Source: Paraphysomonas bandaiensis
Lineage: Eukaryota; Chrysophyceae
Length of the DNA: 64,000 nt
Direction: 5' to 3'
Assembly: GCA_965644295.1 (NCBI GenBank)
Contig: CBFFRP010000180.1
Coordinates: 44,794-108,793, forward strand
Shown piece after piece: positions 7,861 through 15,280 of the stretch (positions are counted from its first letter, which is position 1; each line of letters starts with the position of its first letter). Below the pieces are notes generated by a model. That model was not told where the DNA came from. It saw only the letters and a program-made list of their open reading frames with translations, and did not search any database. The position numbers were made by a program, and so were the translations under genes.

Positions 7861-9276
7861 CTAAAATTGAGTGTAGCAGACTCCGGCTTCACACACCATA
7901 ACAGCGTCATACATTGCGTATGTATCAAATCTGACGGATGGAGTTGTTGCATTAGCGTTATATGTACAGTGCCAAAACACATCATCATTAGAGGTATTGT
8001 ATCCTGAGTAGATAGAATCTTTATCAGCATTTGAATATGTTTCAAGATCCATACCAACAAAGAAAGCCTCTGAACTGGCGGTATCATCTACATAATTTTC
8101 TGTTTCAGCATTAACCGTTGGGACATCAACATCATAATCTCCTAAATCAATATTAGGCTCGTGATTGATATCTGACACGCTACCTATAGCCTTTATAGCT
8201 TCAATGAAAAACTCGGGTACTGTTTCGGGTGCTTTAGATGGTACAACTTTTGAACCTAATCGGAGCGTATATTGTGCAAGATTATAATGACATGAACCCA
8301 TAGGAAAATAAGTAATAGCACCGTCGGCATTTTCTCTTTGAGTCATAAAAAGAGATTTCAAGCTGTTGAATTTAGCTGGCACAGGTATAGATACTTGTGT
8401 TGATGCGTTTGCTAGTGTTGCATTATATACATAGTTTCTCCATGCAGGAACAACCCACTCAAGTCTTCCACCAGGTGCGGAATTATTGATTATATTCATT
8501 GCTTCACTTCCAAGCTCCATAAATTGAGCAATAAATTCACAGTTATTTACTTTAAAAGAGGACAATGCAAGTTCAGAACAAATAAATTTCGCTGGGCTAG
8601 AAACTAGTTGAAGCTCAAGTCTAAGAGGTGCGCTTGTCATTGCAAAAAGAGGAATGTATTTGTCAGAGAGAGATCCAACGATAGAGAGCAAGTTAATGGT
8701 GTAAGTTCTAGTAAGAGTATCTCCGCCCGCTGCGATATCTGCAAACTGTGTTGTTTGTCCGTCATCAATAAGTCTTTCACCTGAGTTAATAGTAAAAACT
8801 TGGTTGGTTGCCCCTTGAATTTTTGTTAATAGAGTACCTGCATCTGCTACTGTTGAATCAGTCACATCACAAAAGGAATCTCTCGTTAACCCAGCCATAA
8901 TGTTTAATTTACCTTTAACAGAATCTCCAGATTGTTGTAATGACATAAGCATACCGACAAGATTACCGTAGTTATCAATATCTTCTAGGAGTTGAGAGCC
9001 ATGATAAAGTCTAAGCCTTTGAATGCAACCGTGAGCTCCAGCTCTATCTAAACGGGCGTAGGCATTTGCTCCGGCTCCATTAGTTACTGTCAAGTCAAAT
9101 TTTAAGAGTGATTCAGAACCCGCCATAACGAGATTCTGAGCTGTGGGGATATTAATGATGATAGTCTGCCCATCTAAGTAGTTTCCGACGCCATTCAATG
9201 GTTGAATGTGAGTGGAAAAGTTACGGGCATAAGCGCTTGATCGCTTGTTGGTGTATAATAGGTTGCGTGGTATCAA
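7861..9276 (-). CDS. MCP: PLV major capsid protein (double jelly-roll), TTG start
   Basis: This 471-codon frame has the features of PLV major capsid proteins: an N-terminal arm (NLLYTNKRSSAYARNF), the LDGQTIIINIP strand, and the well-conserved RAGAHGCIQRLRLYHGSQLL helix-strand region. Further beta strands are typical of a double jelly-roll capsomer. It should form the trimeric capsomers of an icosahedral capsid. The frame begins with TTG at 9276 followed by Ile-Pro-Arg. An in-frame TAA lies 15 nt upstream and no ATG comes before residue 51. An internal start would remove the first strand. The choices are a non-AUG start, a mutated start codon in this copy, or an unseen 5' exon. Confidence 0.88.
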   Translation of the reverse strand: MIPRNLLYTNKRSSAYARNFSTHIQPLNGVGNYLDGQTIIINIPTAQNLVMAGSESLLKFDLTVTNGAGANAYARLDRAGAHGCIQRLRLYHGSQLLEDIDNYGNLVGMLMSLQQSGDSVKGKLNIMAGLTRDSFCDVTDSTVADAGTLLTKIQGATNQVFTINSGERLIDDGQTTQFADIAAGGDTLTRTYTINLLSIVGSLSDKYIPLFAMTSAPLRLELQLVSSPAKFICSELALSSFKVNNCEFIAQFMELGSEAMNIINNSAPGGRLEWVVPAWRNYVYNATLANASTQVSIPVPAKFNSLKSLFMTQRENADGAITYFPMGSCHYNLAQYTLRLGSKVVPSKAPETVPEFFIEAIKAIGSVSDINHEPNIDLGDYDVDVPTVNAETENYVDDTASSEAFFVGMDLETYSNADKDSIYSGYNTSNDDVFWHCTYNANATTPSVRFDTYAMYDAVMVCEAGVCYTQF

Positions 9277-9335
9277 AATAGTTATATATTATATGGATAA
9301 AATAATTATCTATATAATTTCAAAATAAATGCGTT

Positions 9336-9818
9336 TTATATTGTGTTGTTATTCATGTAATCTATATGTTTCTTGGTTTTAATATGCTTATAAATAGAAT
9401 CTCTTCGCATAACTTGGCCACAAGTACAGGTAACTTTTTCAGCACCACGTTTATTGTTGGCATCCTTTCTGTCCTGTCTTTGATTTCTTATACGTTCGTA
9501 TTCCTTTTTGCTCTCCGCGGTATGAACAACATTTTTGATTTTATTCACACAATCATTGTTTTGAATGTAGTGCCCTTCTCTTGCATGTAATTCATCTTTG
9601 CTGTTGCAAGGGTAGTTTTCTACTAAATAGATTGCACAATCAGGTTCATCTAGCAATTTAAATGAATAAGTGTAGTGATCTTTTCCTTTTTTGTAGCAAT
9701 TATAATTGTTGCGATGTTTAGCCAATCTTCTGGCTAGCGTAGGTTCACATGTTGATCCGTAATAAGTTTTACCACCTCCAACAATCTTGTAAATTTTACC
9801 TCTCTGATAATCTGGCAT
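9336..9818 (-). CDS. PLV GIY-YIG endonuclease with C-terminal zinc finger
   Basis: The GIY-YIG signature is present as KIYKIVGGGKTYYGST (Tyr10 and Tyr20), followed by an Arg-rich helix (ARRLAKH) and the catalytic glutamate region AREGHYI near residue 81. This nuclease fold cuts DNA in homing enzymes, repair and viral recombination. After a charged linker a zinc finger follows (Cys131-x-Cys133 ... His145-x5-His151), of the same style as fingers in two other proteins of the element. The length, 160 aa, suits a compact single-domain nuclease. The early-type motif TTAAAGT is 32 nt upstream. A homing or replication/resolution role is inference. Confidence 0.9.
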   Translation of the reverse strand: MPDYQRGKIYKIVGGGKTYYGSTCEPTLARRLAKHRNNYNCYKKGKDHYTYSFKLLDEPDCAIYLVENYPCNSKDELHAREGHYIQNNDCVNKIKNVVHTAESKKEYERIRNQRQDRKDANNKRGAEKVTCTCGQVMRRDSIYKHIKTKKHIDYMNNNTI

Positions 9819-9849
9819 ATTCTTTTATACTCTAACATATTCTTATATC

Positions 9850-9856
9850 TTAAAGT
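9850..9856 (-). promoter_or_regulatory. Early-type promoter motif (variant)
   Basis: TTAAAGT on the plus strand (ACTTTAA in the coding sense), 32 nt upstream of the GIY-YIG ATG, preceded by the AAAAT stretch also seen before the helicase. Confidence 0.45.
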
Positions 9857-9887
9857 ATTTTAAATTAAAAATTGACTTAAACATTAT

Positions 9888-10331
9888 TTATGCGAATCCA
9901 TCACCGGCGTCATCTGCGGTGGCTTGTGCGATCTTTTTCCTAGAGTTCCACTTTTCGAGATCATTAGCGTGTTTGTTGGCATGTTTAAGAGCTTTGTTAC
10001 TTGCGTTCTTATATTTGTGTAAAGCTTTATCCCCTTTATCAAGCCCTTTTCTAGCACCATGCAATCCTTTACTTGCTAAAGCTATACCATCGCCTACTAT
10101 AGGGACGTTTGATGCACCAGAATCTACTGCAGTAGTGAGTACAGCGTCGGCTATATCAACCCCCTTTCTAACGTTGTGTAAAACTTTTGATCCAGTATTA
10201 ACCACTTTACGGTTGATCTTTTGTGCTTTTTGAAGTACGTCGTGAGATTTATGCCCTAATTGATGAGCCTTCTTATCTATTTTGTGACCAAGCTTTCGAA
10301 CACCTCGATCAAACTTCTTACCTAGTTTCAT
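9888..10331 (-). CDS. PLV basic core-like protein, 147 aa
   Basis: The protein is rich in Lys, His and Gly, with a highly basic N-terminal half (RKLGHKIDKKAHQLGHK), a short apolar stretch around residues 60-90 and a basic alanine-rich C-terminal half. It ends in DDAGDGFA, a tail shared with two other basic proteins of this element. Such composition suggests a DNA-binding or membrane-active virion core protein, by analogy with adenovirus core proteins; this is inference, not homology. ATG 10331 follows TATATATA. The gene sits between the nuclease and the penton-like protein, inside the structural block. Confidence 0.75.
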   Translation of the reverse strand: MKLGKKFDRGVRKLGHKIDKKAHQLGHKSHDVLQKAQKINRKVVNTGSKVLHNVRKGVDIADAVLTTAVDSGASNVPIVGDGIALASKGLHGARKGLDKGDKALHKYKNASNKALKHANKHANDLEKWNSRKKIAQATADDAGDGFA

Positions 10332-10355
10332 GTATATATATACACTATATTTTAA

Positions 10356-11090
10356 TTATTCTATATCAAGCTCTAGAGTTAAAGACCAATGAACTCCATT
10401 CAGATCAAGCACATCATCATCTTGATCCGTGAGTTTAACATGTAAATTTGTTAAATTATGAACATTATAGATCATATTACGAACATTGTATATATTAGAG
10501 TAACTGATCATACTGTGATGGGAAGAATCTACAGGAATACTGCATAATATATTACTTTTATTAGGTGTTGAATTGTTAATATTATTGATTTGAAAGTTAT
10601 CAGATGTAACATAAACATTTCTAATTGTGAATAAATTAATTGATATGGTACTTGTAAGCACTTGTGACGTTGACGAGTATGTTGTATCATCTGTAAAACC
10701 AAGAACTTCAAAACAAGTACTATTCGATTCAAATGTAAAATCATATGTACTATGTGAAAAGGTTAATTTGTTTGTTTTGCTGTTATATGTGATTGTCAAA
10801 GCGGGTATGCCAGTTGTAATTTCTGTTATCAAGGTATTAACGTTATAATTTCCTTCTGTAATAGTTAATGTTTGTACTCCACCACCATTGACTGTATATT
10901 TTAAAGTGTTATTAATTGAACTAATGTTGTAAAATGAATAGGGTATCATCGCCGTTTGAACTGAACAAAATATCTTTCTATGTTTTGGAATATTGATGAC
11001 CGGTAAATAAAAAACACAATCCGATGTATTGCCGTTAATATATTTACTCGCCGTCTTGCTGTTCAGAAAGAGACATATCTTTTCGCTCAT
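10356..11090 (-). CDS. PLV penton-like minor capsid protein, 244 aa
   Basis: The start (LNSKTASKYINGNTSDCVFYLP) and the end (LNGVHWSLTLELDIE) match the general pattern of PLV and virophage minor capsid proteins, which begin with an asparagine-serine-rich strand leading to a leucine-proline strand and close with a G-x-x-W-S-L-T-L-E strand. Internal regions are strand-rich with many Asn, Thr and Ser. These proteins form a single jelly-roll penton at capsid vertices. ATG 11090 lies inside the end of the next gene (47-nt overlap). It is grouped with the packaging ATPase and major capsid gene, as in other PLVs. Confidence 0.8.
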   Translation of the reverse strand: MSEKICLFLNSKTASKYINGNTSDCVFYLPVINIPKHRKIFCSVQTAMIPYSFYNISSINNTLKYTVNGGGVQTLTITEGNYNVNTLITEITTGIPALTITYNSKTNKLTFSHSTYDFTFESNSTCFEVLGFTDDTTYSSTSQVLTSTISINLFTIRNVYVTSDNFQINNINNSTPNKSNILCSIPVDSSHHSMISYSNIYNVRNMIYNVHNLTNLHVKLTDQDDDVLDLNGVHWSLTLELDIE

Positions 11091-11424
11091 CTATATTATT
11101 ACAATCATATATTTTTCTATTCATTAACTCCTCTAGTGGAGAATCACTTATATTTTCAGCAATAGTTTCAAGTACTTGTTGCCATCCTGGAATGTGAAAA
11201 CCTGTTCCATTTGGCATATTGTTTAATACGTGACTTATTCCTCGTCTTTTAAAAGAATCGTTGTAGTGTAACATATTTATATCTATAACTTCATCTAAGC
11301 GTTTTGGTCTGACCTGATAATCAAGTTCATCCGGTAGTTCATCCTCTGAGTCGGATGATAAATAATACTGCGTTTCAGAATCATATTGCAATTCGGTTGA
11401 ATCATTTTCTGTATCACTGTTCAT
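11044..11424 (-). CDS. PLV acidic hypothetical protein, 126 aa
   Basis: I do not recognise it. The first 45 residues are strongly acidic and probably disordered (SSDSEDELPDELD). The rest looks helical, with a short conserved-looking GFHIPGWQQVLE stretch. ATG 11424 is preceded by TATATATA and, exactly 14 nt upstream, by TCTA. Its last 47 nt overlap the penton-like gene, suggesting co-expression with capsid genes. Confidence 0.75.
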   Translation of the reverse strand: MNSDTENDSTELQYDSETQYYLSSDSEDELPDELDYQVRPKRLDEVIDINMLHYNDSFKRRGISHVLNNMPNGTGFHIPGWQQVLETIAENISDSPLEELMNRKIYDCNNIDERKDMSLSEQQDGE

Positions 11425-11437
11425 TATATATATTAAT

Positions 11438-11441
11438 TAGA
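11438..11441 (-). promoter_or_regulatory. TCTA late-type promoter core
   Basis: TAGA on the plus strand, TCTA in the coding sense, 14 nt before the ATG at 11424: the same spacing as at 4739, 5718 and 12217. Confidence 0.5.
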
Positions 11442-11443
11442 TA

Positions 11444-12175
11444 TTAATTATTATCAATTGATAGCGTGTTAAAGTTTTTAAATAATTTGTTTTCAACTGT
11501 ATCCACATCTAAATGATTATAGTTTTTATCATAAACATAATCATAGAGCTCAACAGCATTATCTTTTGTCATATTTAATAGTTCTGATGTTACAACTGTC
11601 CACTCTTGTTGATTTTTAGGTTTAAACAAAGTCATGTTAGTTATTTGTTTTCTCAATGTTAATGGAAATAAATTGTATGATTGTAATGTAAAAACAAAAG
11701 CTGTATTTAAATGTCTTGCTTTGATAAGCATTCTGTTCAAATGTTTAATTAAAACATTGTCTTTTAAATGATTTGCATAATCATCAATAATAACTAAATT
11801 ATATTCTGGAGGAATACCCTGCTCTATATTACTTTCTTTTAAGTTTGATAATTCATCATATATTATATCCAATAATTCCGGTGTTAATTCATGATATACC
11901 TTTCCATGCTCACTAAAAGGATGTTTTTCTACACTGAGAAAGCTACTCTGTGGGGTGATTAAGTATATATTATCAAATTTGGCTCTGTAAAATCTAGATG
12001 ACTTAAACATTGACAATAATAAACTTGTTTTTCCTGATCCACCAGATCCTATTAAAGTATATATAAACCCATTTCGATGTGGTAAGTGTTCATTGATGTT
12101 TGGTATATAGACGTCCATAACTTCTTTAATAGGTGCTGTATTAGGCAAATCAGAAGGTGTTTCTGTTATTTTCAT
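11444..12175 (-). CDS. PLV DNA-packaging ATPase (A32-like, FtsK/HerA superfamily)
   Basis: The Walker A motif is GSGGSGKTS (residues 43-51) and the Walker B motif is LVIIDDYA (about 127-134). A downstream glutamine-containing strand (AFVFTLQSYN) fits the sensor position of this superfamily. At 243 aa it is the usual length of the compact packaging ATPases of PLVs, virophages and Polintons, which pump the genome into preformed capsids. It is a core gene shared with the capsid module. ATG 12175 is divergent from the 184-aa gene across a 58-bp shared promoter. Confidence 0.92.
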   Translation of the reverse strand: MKITETPSDLPNTAPIKEVMDVYIPNINEHLPHRNGFIYTLIGSGGSGKTSLLLSMFKSSRFYRAKFDNIYLITPQSSFLSVEKHPFSEHGKVYHELTPELLDIIYDELSNLKESNIEQGIPPEYNLVIIDDYANHLKDNVLIKHLNRMLIKARHLNTAFVFTLQSYNLFPLTLRKQITNMTLFKPKNQQEWTVVTSELLNMTKDNAVELYDYVYDKNYNHLDVDTVENKLFKNFNTLSIDNN

Positions 12176-12216
12176 TATATTATGAGTAAATATATTAATA
12201 TTTTGTAAATATTTTT

Positions 12217-12220
12217 TCTA
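12217..12220 (+). promoter_or_regulatory. TCTA late-type promoter core
   Basis: TCTA preceded by a T-run, with its A 14 nt before the ATG at 12234. The local sequence TTTTTCTACAG is also found before the gene at 4756. Confidence 0.5.
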
Positions 12221-12233
12221 CAGTAACTATATA

Positions 12234-12788
12234 ATGGTAGAACCCGAAGAATATATAGAAGAATCAATTCCTTTAACAAAGCCGAAAAGACAGGTCAAAC
12301 AACTCGCAACCATACCAGAGGAGCCTGTTAACACACCCCAAGCACCTATTCAGTCCGCTCCTGTGAAAAAGAAAAGAGTGATGACAAAGCCTAAAACACA
12401 AGCCCAACTACAAGCATTTGAAAAGGCTAGACAAAAGAGAGCAGAGAATGCTGCAAAGAGGCAACAAGAAAAGGAATTACATTATGCAAAATTATTAGCC
12501 AAACATCAAGAAGAACAATCAGTACCGGAGACAGCTCCTAAACCAGAGCCAGCACCAAGGCCTGTTGTTAAACGAGCTCCAAGGCAAAAAATAATATATG
12601 ATGATTCAGAATCAGATGAAGAGGTTATAGTTGTTAAAAGACCATCCAAAAGAAAACCAAAAAAGAAAACAATTGTGGTTGAATCATCAGAATCTGAATC
12701 AGAATCAGAAGATGAACAAGTATCTATACAAAGACAACCCGCTACACAAAGACATGTGACATTTAATTCAGATGATTATTTCGCATAA
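12234..12788 (+). CDS. PLV basic/acidic low-complexity protein, 184 aa, D-x-F-A tail
   Basis: No known fold is visible. It alternates basic proline-rich segments (KPKRQVKQLA, KKKRVMTKPK) with a lysine/glutamate helix and acidic serine clusters (ESSESESESEDEQ). These are probably disordered, DNA-binding and phosphorylated regions. The C terminus NSDDYFA matches the tails of two other proteins of the element. ATG 12234 follows TATATA. It probably accompanies the structural genes; a core or scaffolding role is inference. Confidence 0.75.
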   Translation: MVEPEEYIEESIPLTKPKRQVKQLATIPEEPVNTPQAPIQSAPVKKKRVMTKPKTQAQLQAFEKARQKRAENAAKRQQEKELHYAKLLAKHQEEQSVPETAPKPEPAPRPVVKRAPRQKIIYDDSESDEEVIVVKRPSKRKPKKKTIVVESSESESESEDEQVSIQRQPATQRHVTFNSDDYFA

Positions 12789-12817
12789 TATTATCTTTCA
12801 CTATTATATAAATACTA

Positions 12818-13888
12818 ATGAAGGAGAAGAAAATCTATTTATCTCTTGACGACTTACATAAACTTTATGGTATTGCACCAGATTTGATTTTAAAAAGAAA
12901 AAGAACAAAGAAAAAGCGCAAAGCTAAAGGGAAAAAGAAAACTAATTTTGGTACAGGTGTAAATAAGCAATTTGGTGGGGGCGGAATAGGAGGTGTTTCC
13001 GGTGTGGGTGCTGTACATAGCTCAACCATTGACAGAAGAGAGATTGATATATTGCGAGGACAGTTAAATGAAGCTAAAAACAATCCAAAGAATCCCGCCA
13101 ATGAAGGAGTGTTGAGACTTGAAAATGTACCAGAAGAGTTAAAAGAGACTTTCAAATTTGCAAAATTAGCTAATGACGGGTATGCGTCTGGAAATATTAA
13201 AGTCTCTAAATCTCCAGCTGGAAATTTAATAATGGGTCCAACATCTCAAAAACAAAAAACTGCGCAACGAAGAAGAGCCATTGATATATCCAGCAGGGCA
13301 GATCATACCATCAACCCCGCACCACCAATATCTACAAGTAATGATATGACTTATACACAGCCATTAGAATTTAAATCAAATGATCAGGTGGAAGAATTAG
13401 ACGATGATTTTGAAGATGATGTTGAGGATTTGCCTTTAGAGCCAAAAACTAAATTAGCTAAACCAAAAGGCAGAACTCAAAAACAGAAAGAAGCAACAAA
13501 ACAATTAGTTCAACGTAGTAAAGACAAGAAAAGCGAAAGATTGAACAGAGAAGGTATGGAGGCAGAGGACTATGATGCCGATAAAGCAATTAGAGCCAAA
13601 AATCACTTTGAAAAAAGACATATGAGGCAAGGATTAGAAGGCTTGTATGTCAATAATGACCCACAAACTAAGCAAATGAATGACATTAGAAAAACAGAAA
13701 TGAATATAAAACAAAAAGATGAAATAGAGGATGAGAACATGCATAAACTAAGAACAAAGCATCATGTCCGAACTCATAAAATCAAGCCACCAAGCACACC
13801 GGTTCCAGCAGAATATTTTACTCCTAGAAAAGTTGAATTTGGTTGGGGTGATTGGAGCAGTAATAACTCAGATGATGGTTTCGCTTAA
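12818..13888 (+). CDS. PLV basic structural-type protein, 356 aa, D-x-F-A tail
   Basis: The N terminus (KKIYLSLDDLHKLYGIAPDL) is ordered and is followed by a highly basic segment (KRKRTKKKRKAKGKKK), a glycine-rich linker and long lysine/glutamate-rich, probably disordered regions. The end FGWGDWSSNNSDDGFA contains the shared D-x-F-A tail. I do not recognise a family. The charge pattern suits a virion DNA-binding protein. It starts 29 bp after the 184-aa gene with TATATAAATACTA before the ATG, and the two probably belong to one functional pair. Confidence 0.78.
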   Translation: MKEKKIYLSLDDLHKLYGIAPDLILKRKRTKKKRKAKGKKKTNFGTGVNKQFGGGGIGGVSGVGAVHSSTIDRREIDILRGQLNEAKNNPKNPANEGVLRLENVPEELKETFKFAKLANDGYASGNIKVSKSPAGNLIMGPTSQKQKTAQRRRAIDISSRADHTINPAPPISTSNDMTYTQPLEFKSNDQVEELDDDFEDDVEDLPLEPKTKLAKPKGRTQKQKEATKQLVQRSKDKKSERLNREGMEAEDYDADKAIRAKNHFEKRHMRQGLEGLYVNNDPQTKQMNDIRKTEMNIKQKDEIEDENMHKLRTKHHVRTHKIKPPSTPVPAEYFTPRKVEFGWGDWSSNNSDDGFA

Positions 13889-13927
13889 ATATAAAATGTT
13901 TAAATATTTTGTGTCACAATTATATAA

Positions 13928-14431
13928 ATGAGAAAAGTAGTTATTAAAGACAACGACAACAACAGACCTCTTGGAGTTGAAGAAACTAAAGAGATAGAAG
14001 CTGAAGTTAAACGTGAATGTAGTTTCAGACATCGATCGATTCCAGACAAAAAACTATTTAATGTTGAGTTAAATGGACTTTCTGACAAAATTAAAGAAAT
14101 TAAACTTGAAAATCAACAGTACGAATTAGTCACTAAAATTCAATCTGTTTTAGATCTCTTTGATCCTGATTCGAATAAATACAATGAACAAATTCTATTA
14201 TTTACTTGTCAAGCAGTTGAAAATTTTATCACAAAACCGAAATCTGGTGATAGAAAACTAGCGGTTGTAGTTGAAGCGGTTAAAAAATATTTCAATAATG
14301 ACATAGAATTAATTGTCAAAATGGTTGAAATATTACTACCACGAATTAAAAAAATGAATTTTATTAGGCGTAATTGGAAGAGAGTAGCACGTTTTTTTTG
14401 CGGTCAGCAGCAGAGCGAGCCGTTGATATAG
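13928..14431 (+). CDS. PLV hypothetical protein, 167 aa, possible frameshift at a T8 run
   Basis: Unrecognised, charged and mainly helical (VVVEAVKKYFNNDIELIVKMVEILLPRIKK). Near the end the frame crosses eight T residues (14392-14399) laid out as the slippery pattern T TTT TTT. In frame it stops at 14431 after a short polar tail. In the -1 frame it continues to a stop at 14485-14487 and adds a hydrophobic, membrane-like segment. So either this copy lost one T, or a programmed shift makes a membrane-anchored form. ATG 13928 follows TATATAA. Confidence 0.72.
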   Translation: MRKVVIKDNDNNRPLGVEETKEIEAEVKRECSFRHRSIPDKKLFNVELNGLSDKIKEIKLENQQYELVTKIQSVLDLFDPDSNKYNEQILLFTCQAVENFITKPKSGDRKLAVVVEAVKKYFNNDIELIVKMVEILLPRIKKMNFIRRNWKRVARFFCGQQQSEPLI

Positions 14432-14510
14432 CTATAACAAAAGCTTTTAAAATATTACTATTACCTATGATACTTGCCATTTTATAATTTTATTGATTAT
14501 TGATATAATA

Positions 14511-14777
14511 ATGAATAAAGAGAAACTTAAACAGTATAATCATGAATATTACTTAAAGAACAGAGACACATTATTGATTCGAAATAGAATTTACTATTTT
14601 AATAATAAAGCTAAATGTAATGAGTATGCTAGAAACTATTATTATAAAAAAATTAAAACACTTAAAGGGGATGAAGAATATAAGAAATGGGTACACACAA
14701 AAAAGGATACCAAAAGGAAAAAACAGAAAAAATATAAAGTTATCGATGATGATACATTTATAATAAATTTTACTTAA
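14511..14777 (+). CDS. PLV small basic protein, 88 aa
   Basis: This is a tyrosine-, lysine- and asparagine-rich small protein (YNHEYYLKNRDTLLIRNR, EYARNYYYKK). The pattern resembles the N-terminal helix of the neighbouring zinc-finger protein (REYNKKYYAEKK) and of many viral nuclease-associated proteins. ATG 14511 follows TATAATA. It overlaps the convergent zinc-finger gene by 4 nt. Function unknown; nucleic-acid binding is plausible. Confidence 0.65.
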   Translation: MNKEKLKQYNHEYYLKNRDTLLIRNRIYYFNNKAKCNEYARNYYYKKIKTLKGDEEYKKWVHTKKDTKRKKQKKYKVIDDDTFIINFT

Positions 14778-15190
14778 AGATTTCTATGTTTACTTGAACA
14801 TTTATGTTTAGTTTTTTGAGATTCTGGAAATGATTCTTGACATCCCCAACAATACATCAATGGATCAGTTTCACGAGAAGGTCGTTTACTGACCGCGCCT
14901 CTTGAACCAGCAGGGAGCTGATGCTTCAGCGAGTCGTCTTGTTTAGATTTCTTGATGTCTTCTAATTCTTGTTTTATTGCTTCTAATTCGCTTGAAACAT
15001 TTAATTTTGCTTGTCTTCTCTCTGCCGTTGTCATGCATACTTTTGATGTTTGATGTTTCTTCATATTTTGATGTGATACTATTCTGCCACATTTTAAACA
15101 TTCTTCTTTTTCAAATAGCTTTGCACATATTGCGCTTTTCTTTTCAGCGTAGTATTTTTTATTATACTCTCTTCTTGATTCTTTGTTCAT
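14774..15190 (-). CDS. PLV zinc-finger protein, 138 aa
   Basis: It has an N-terminal basic helix, a first finger (ECLKCGRIVSHQNMKKHQ, ending Cys) and a second cysteine/histidine cluster near the C terminus (MYCWGCQESFPESQKTKHKC). A coiled-coil-like segment (ELEAIKQELEDIKK) joins them. The first finger closely resembles fingers at the ends of the GIY-YIG nuclease and the DNA polymerase of this element. A nucleic-acid-binding regulator or replication accessory is likely. The early-type motif lies 31 nt before ATG 15190. Confidence 0.75.
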   Translation of the reverse strand: MNKESRREYNKKYYAEKKSAICAKLFEKEECLKCGRIVSHQNMKKHQTSKVCMTTAERRQAKLNVSSELEAIKQELEDIKKSKQDDSLKHQLPAGSRGAVSKRPSRETDPLMYCWGCQESFPESQKTKHKCSSKHRNL

Positions 15191-15220
15191 TATACTATAC
15201 TCTTATATATTAATTTCTTT

Positions 15221-15226
15221 TTAAGT
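15221..15226 (-). promoter_or_regulatory. Early-type promoter motif ACTTAA
   Basis: TTAAGT on the plus strand, ACTTAA in the coding sense, 31 nt upstream of the zinc-finger gene. It lies in the 90-bp spacer shared with the divergent integrase. Confidence 0.5.
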
Positions 15227-15280
15227 GTTTTTTACTAAATTAGTTTATTTATATTTTTTATATGTGTATTATATATCATT

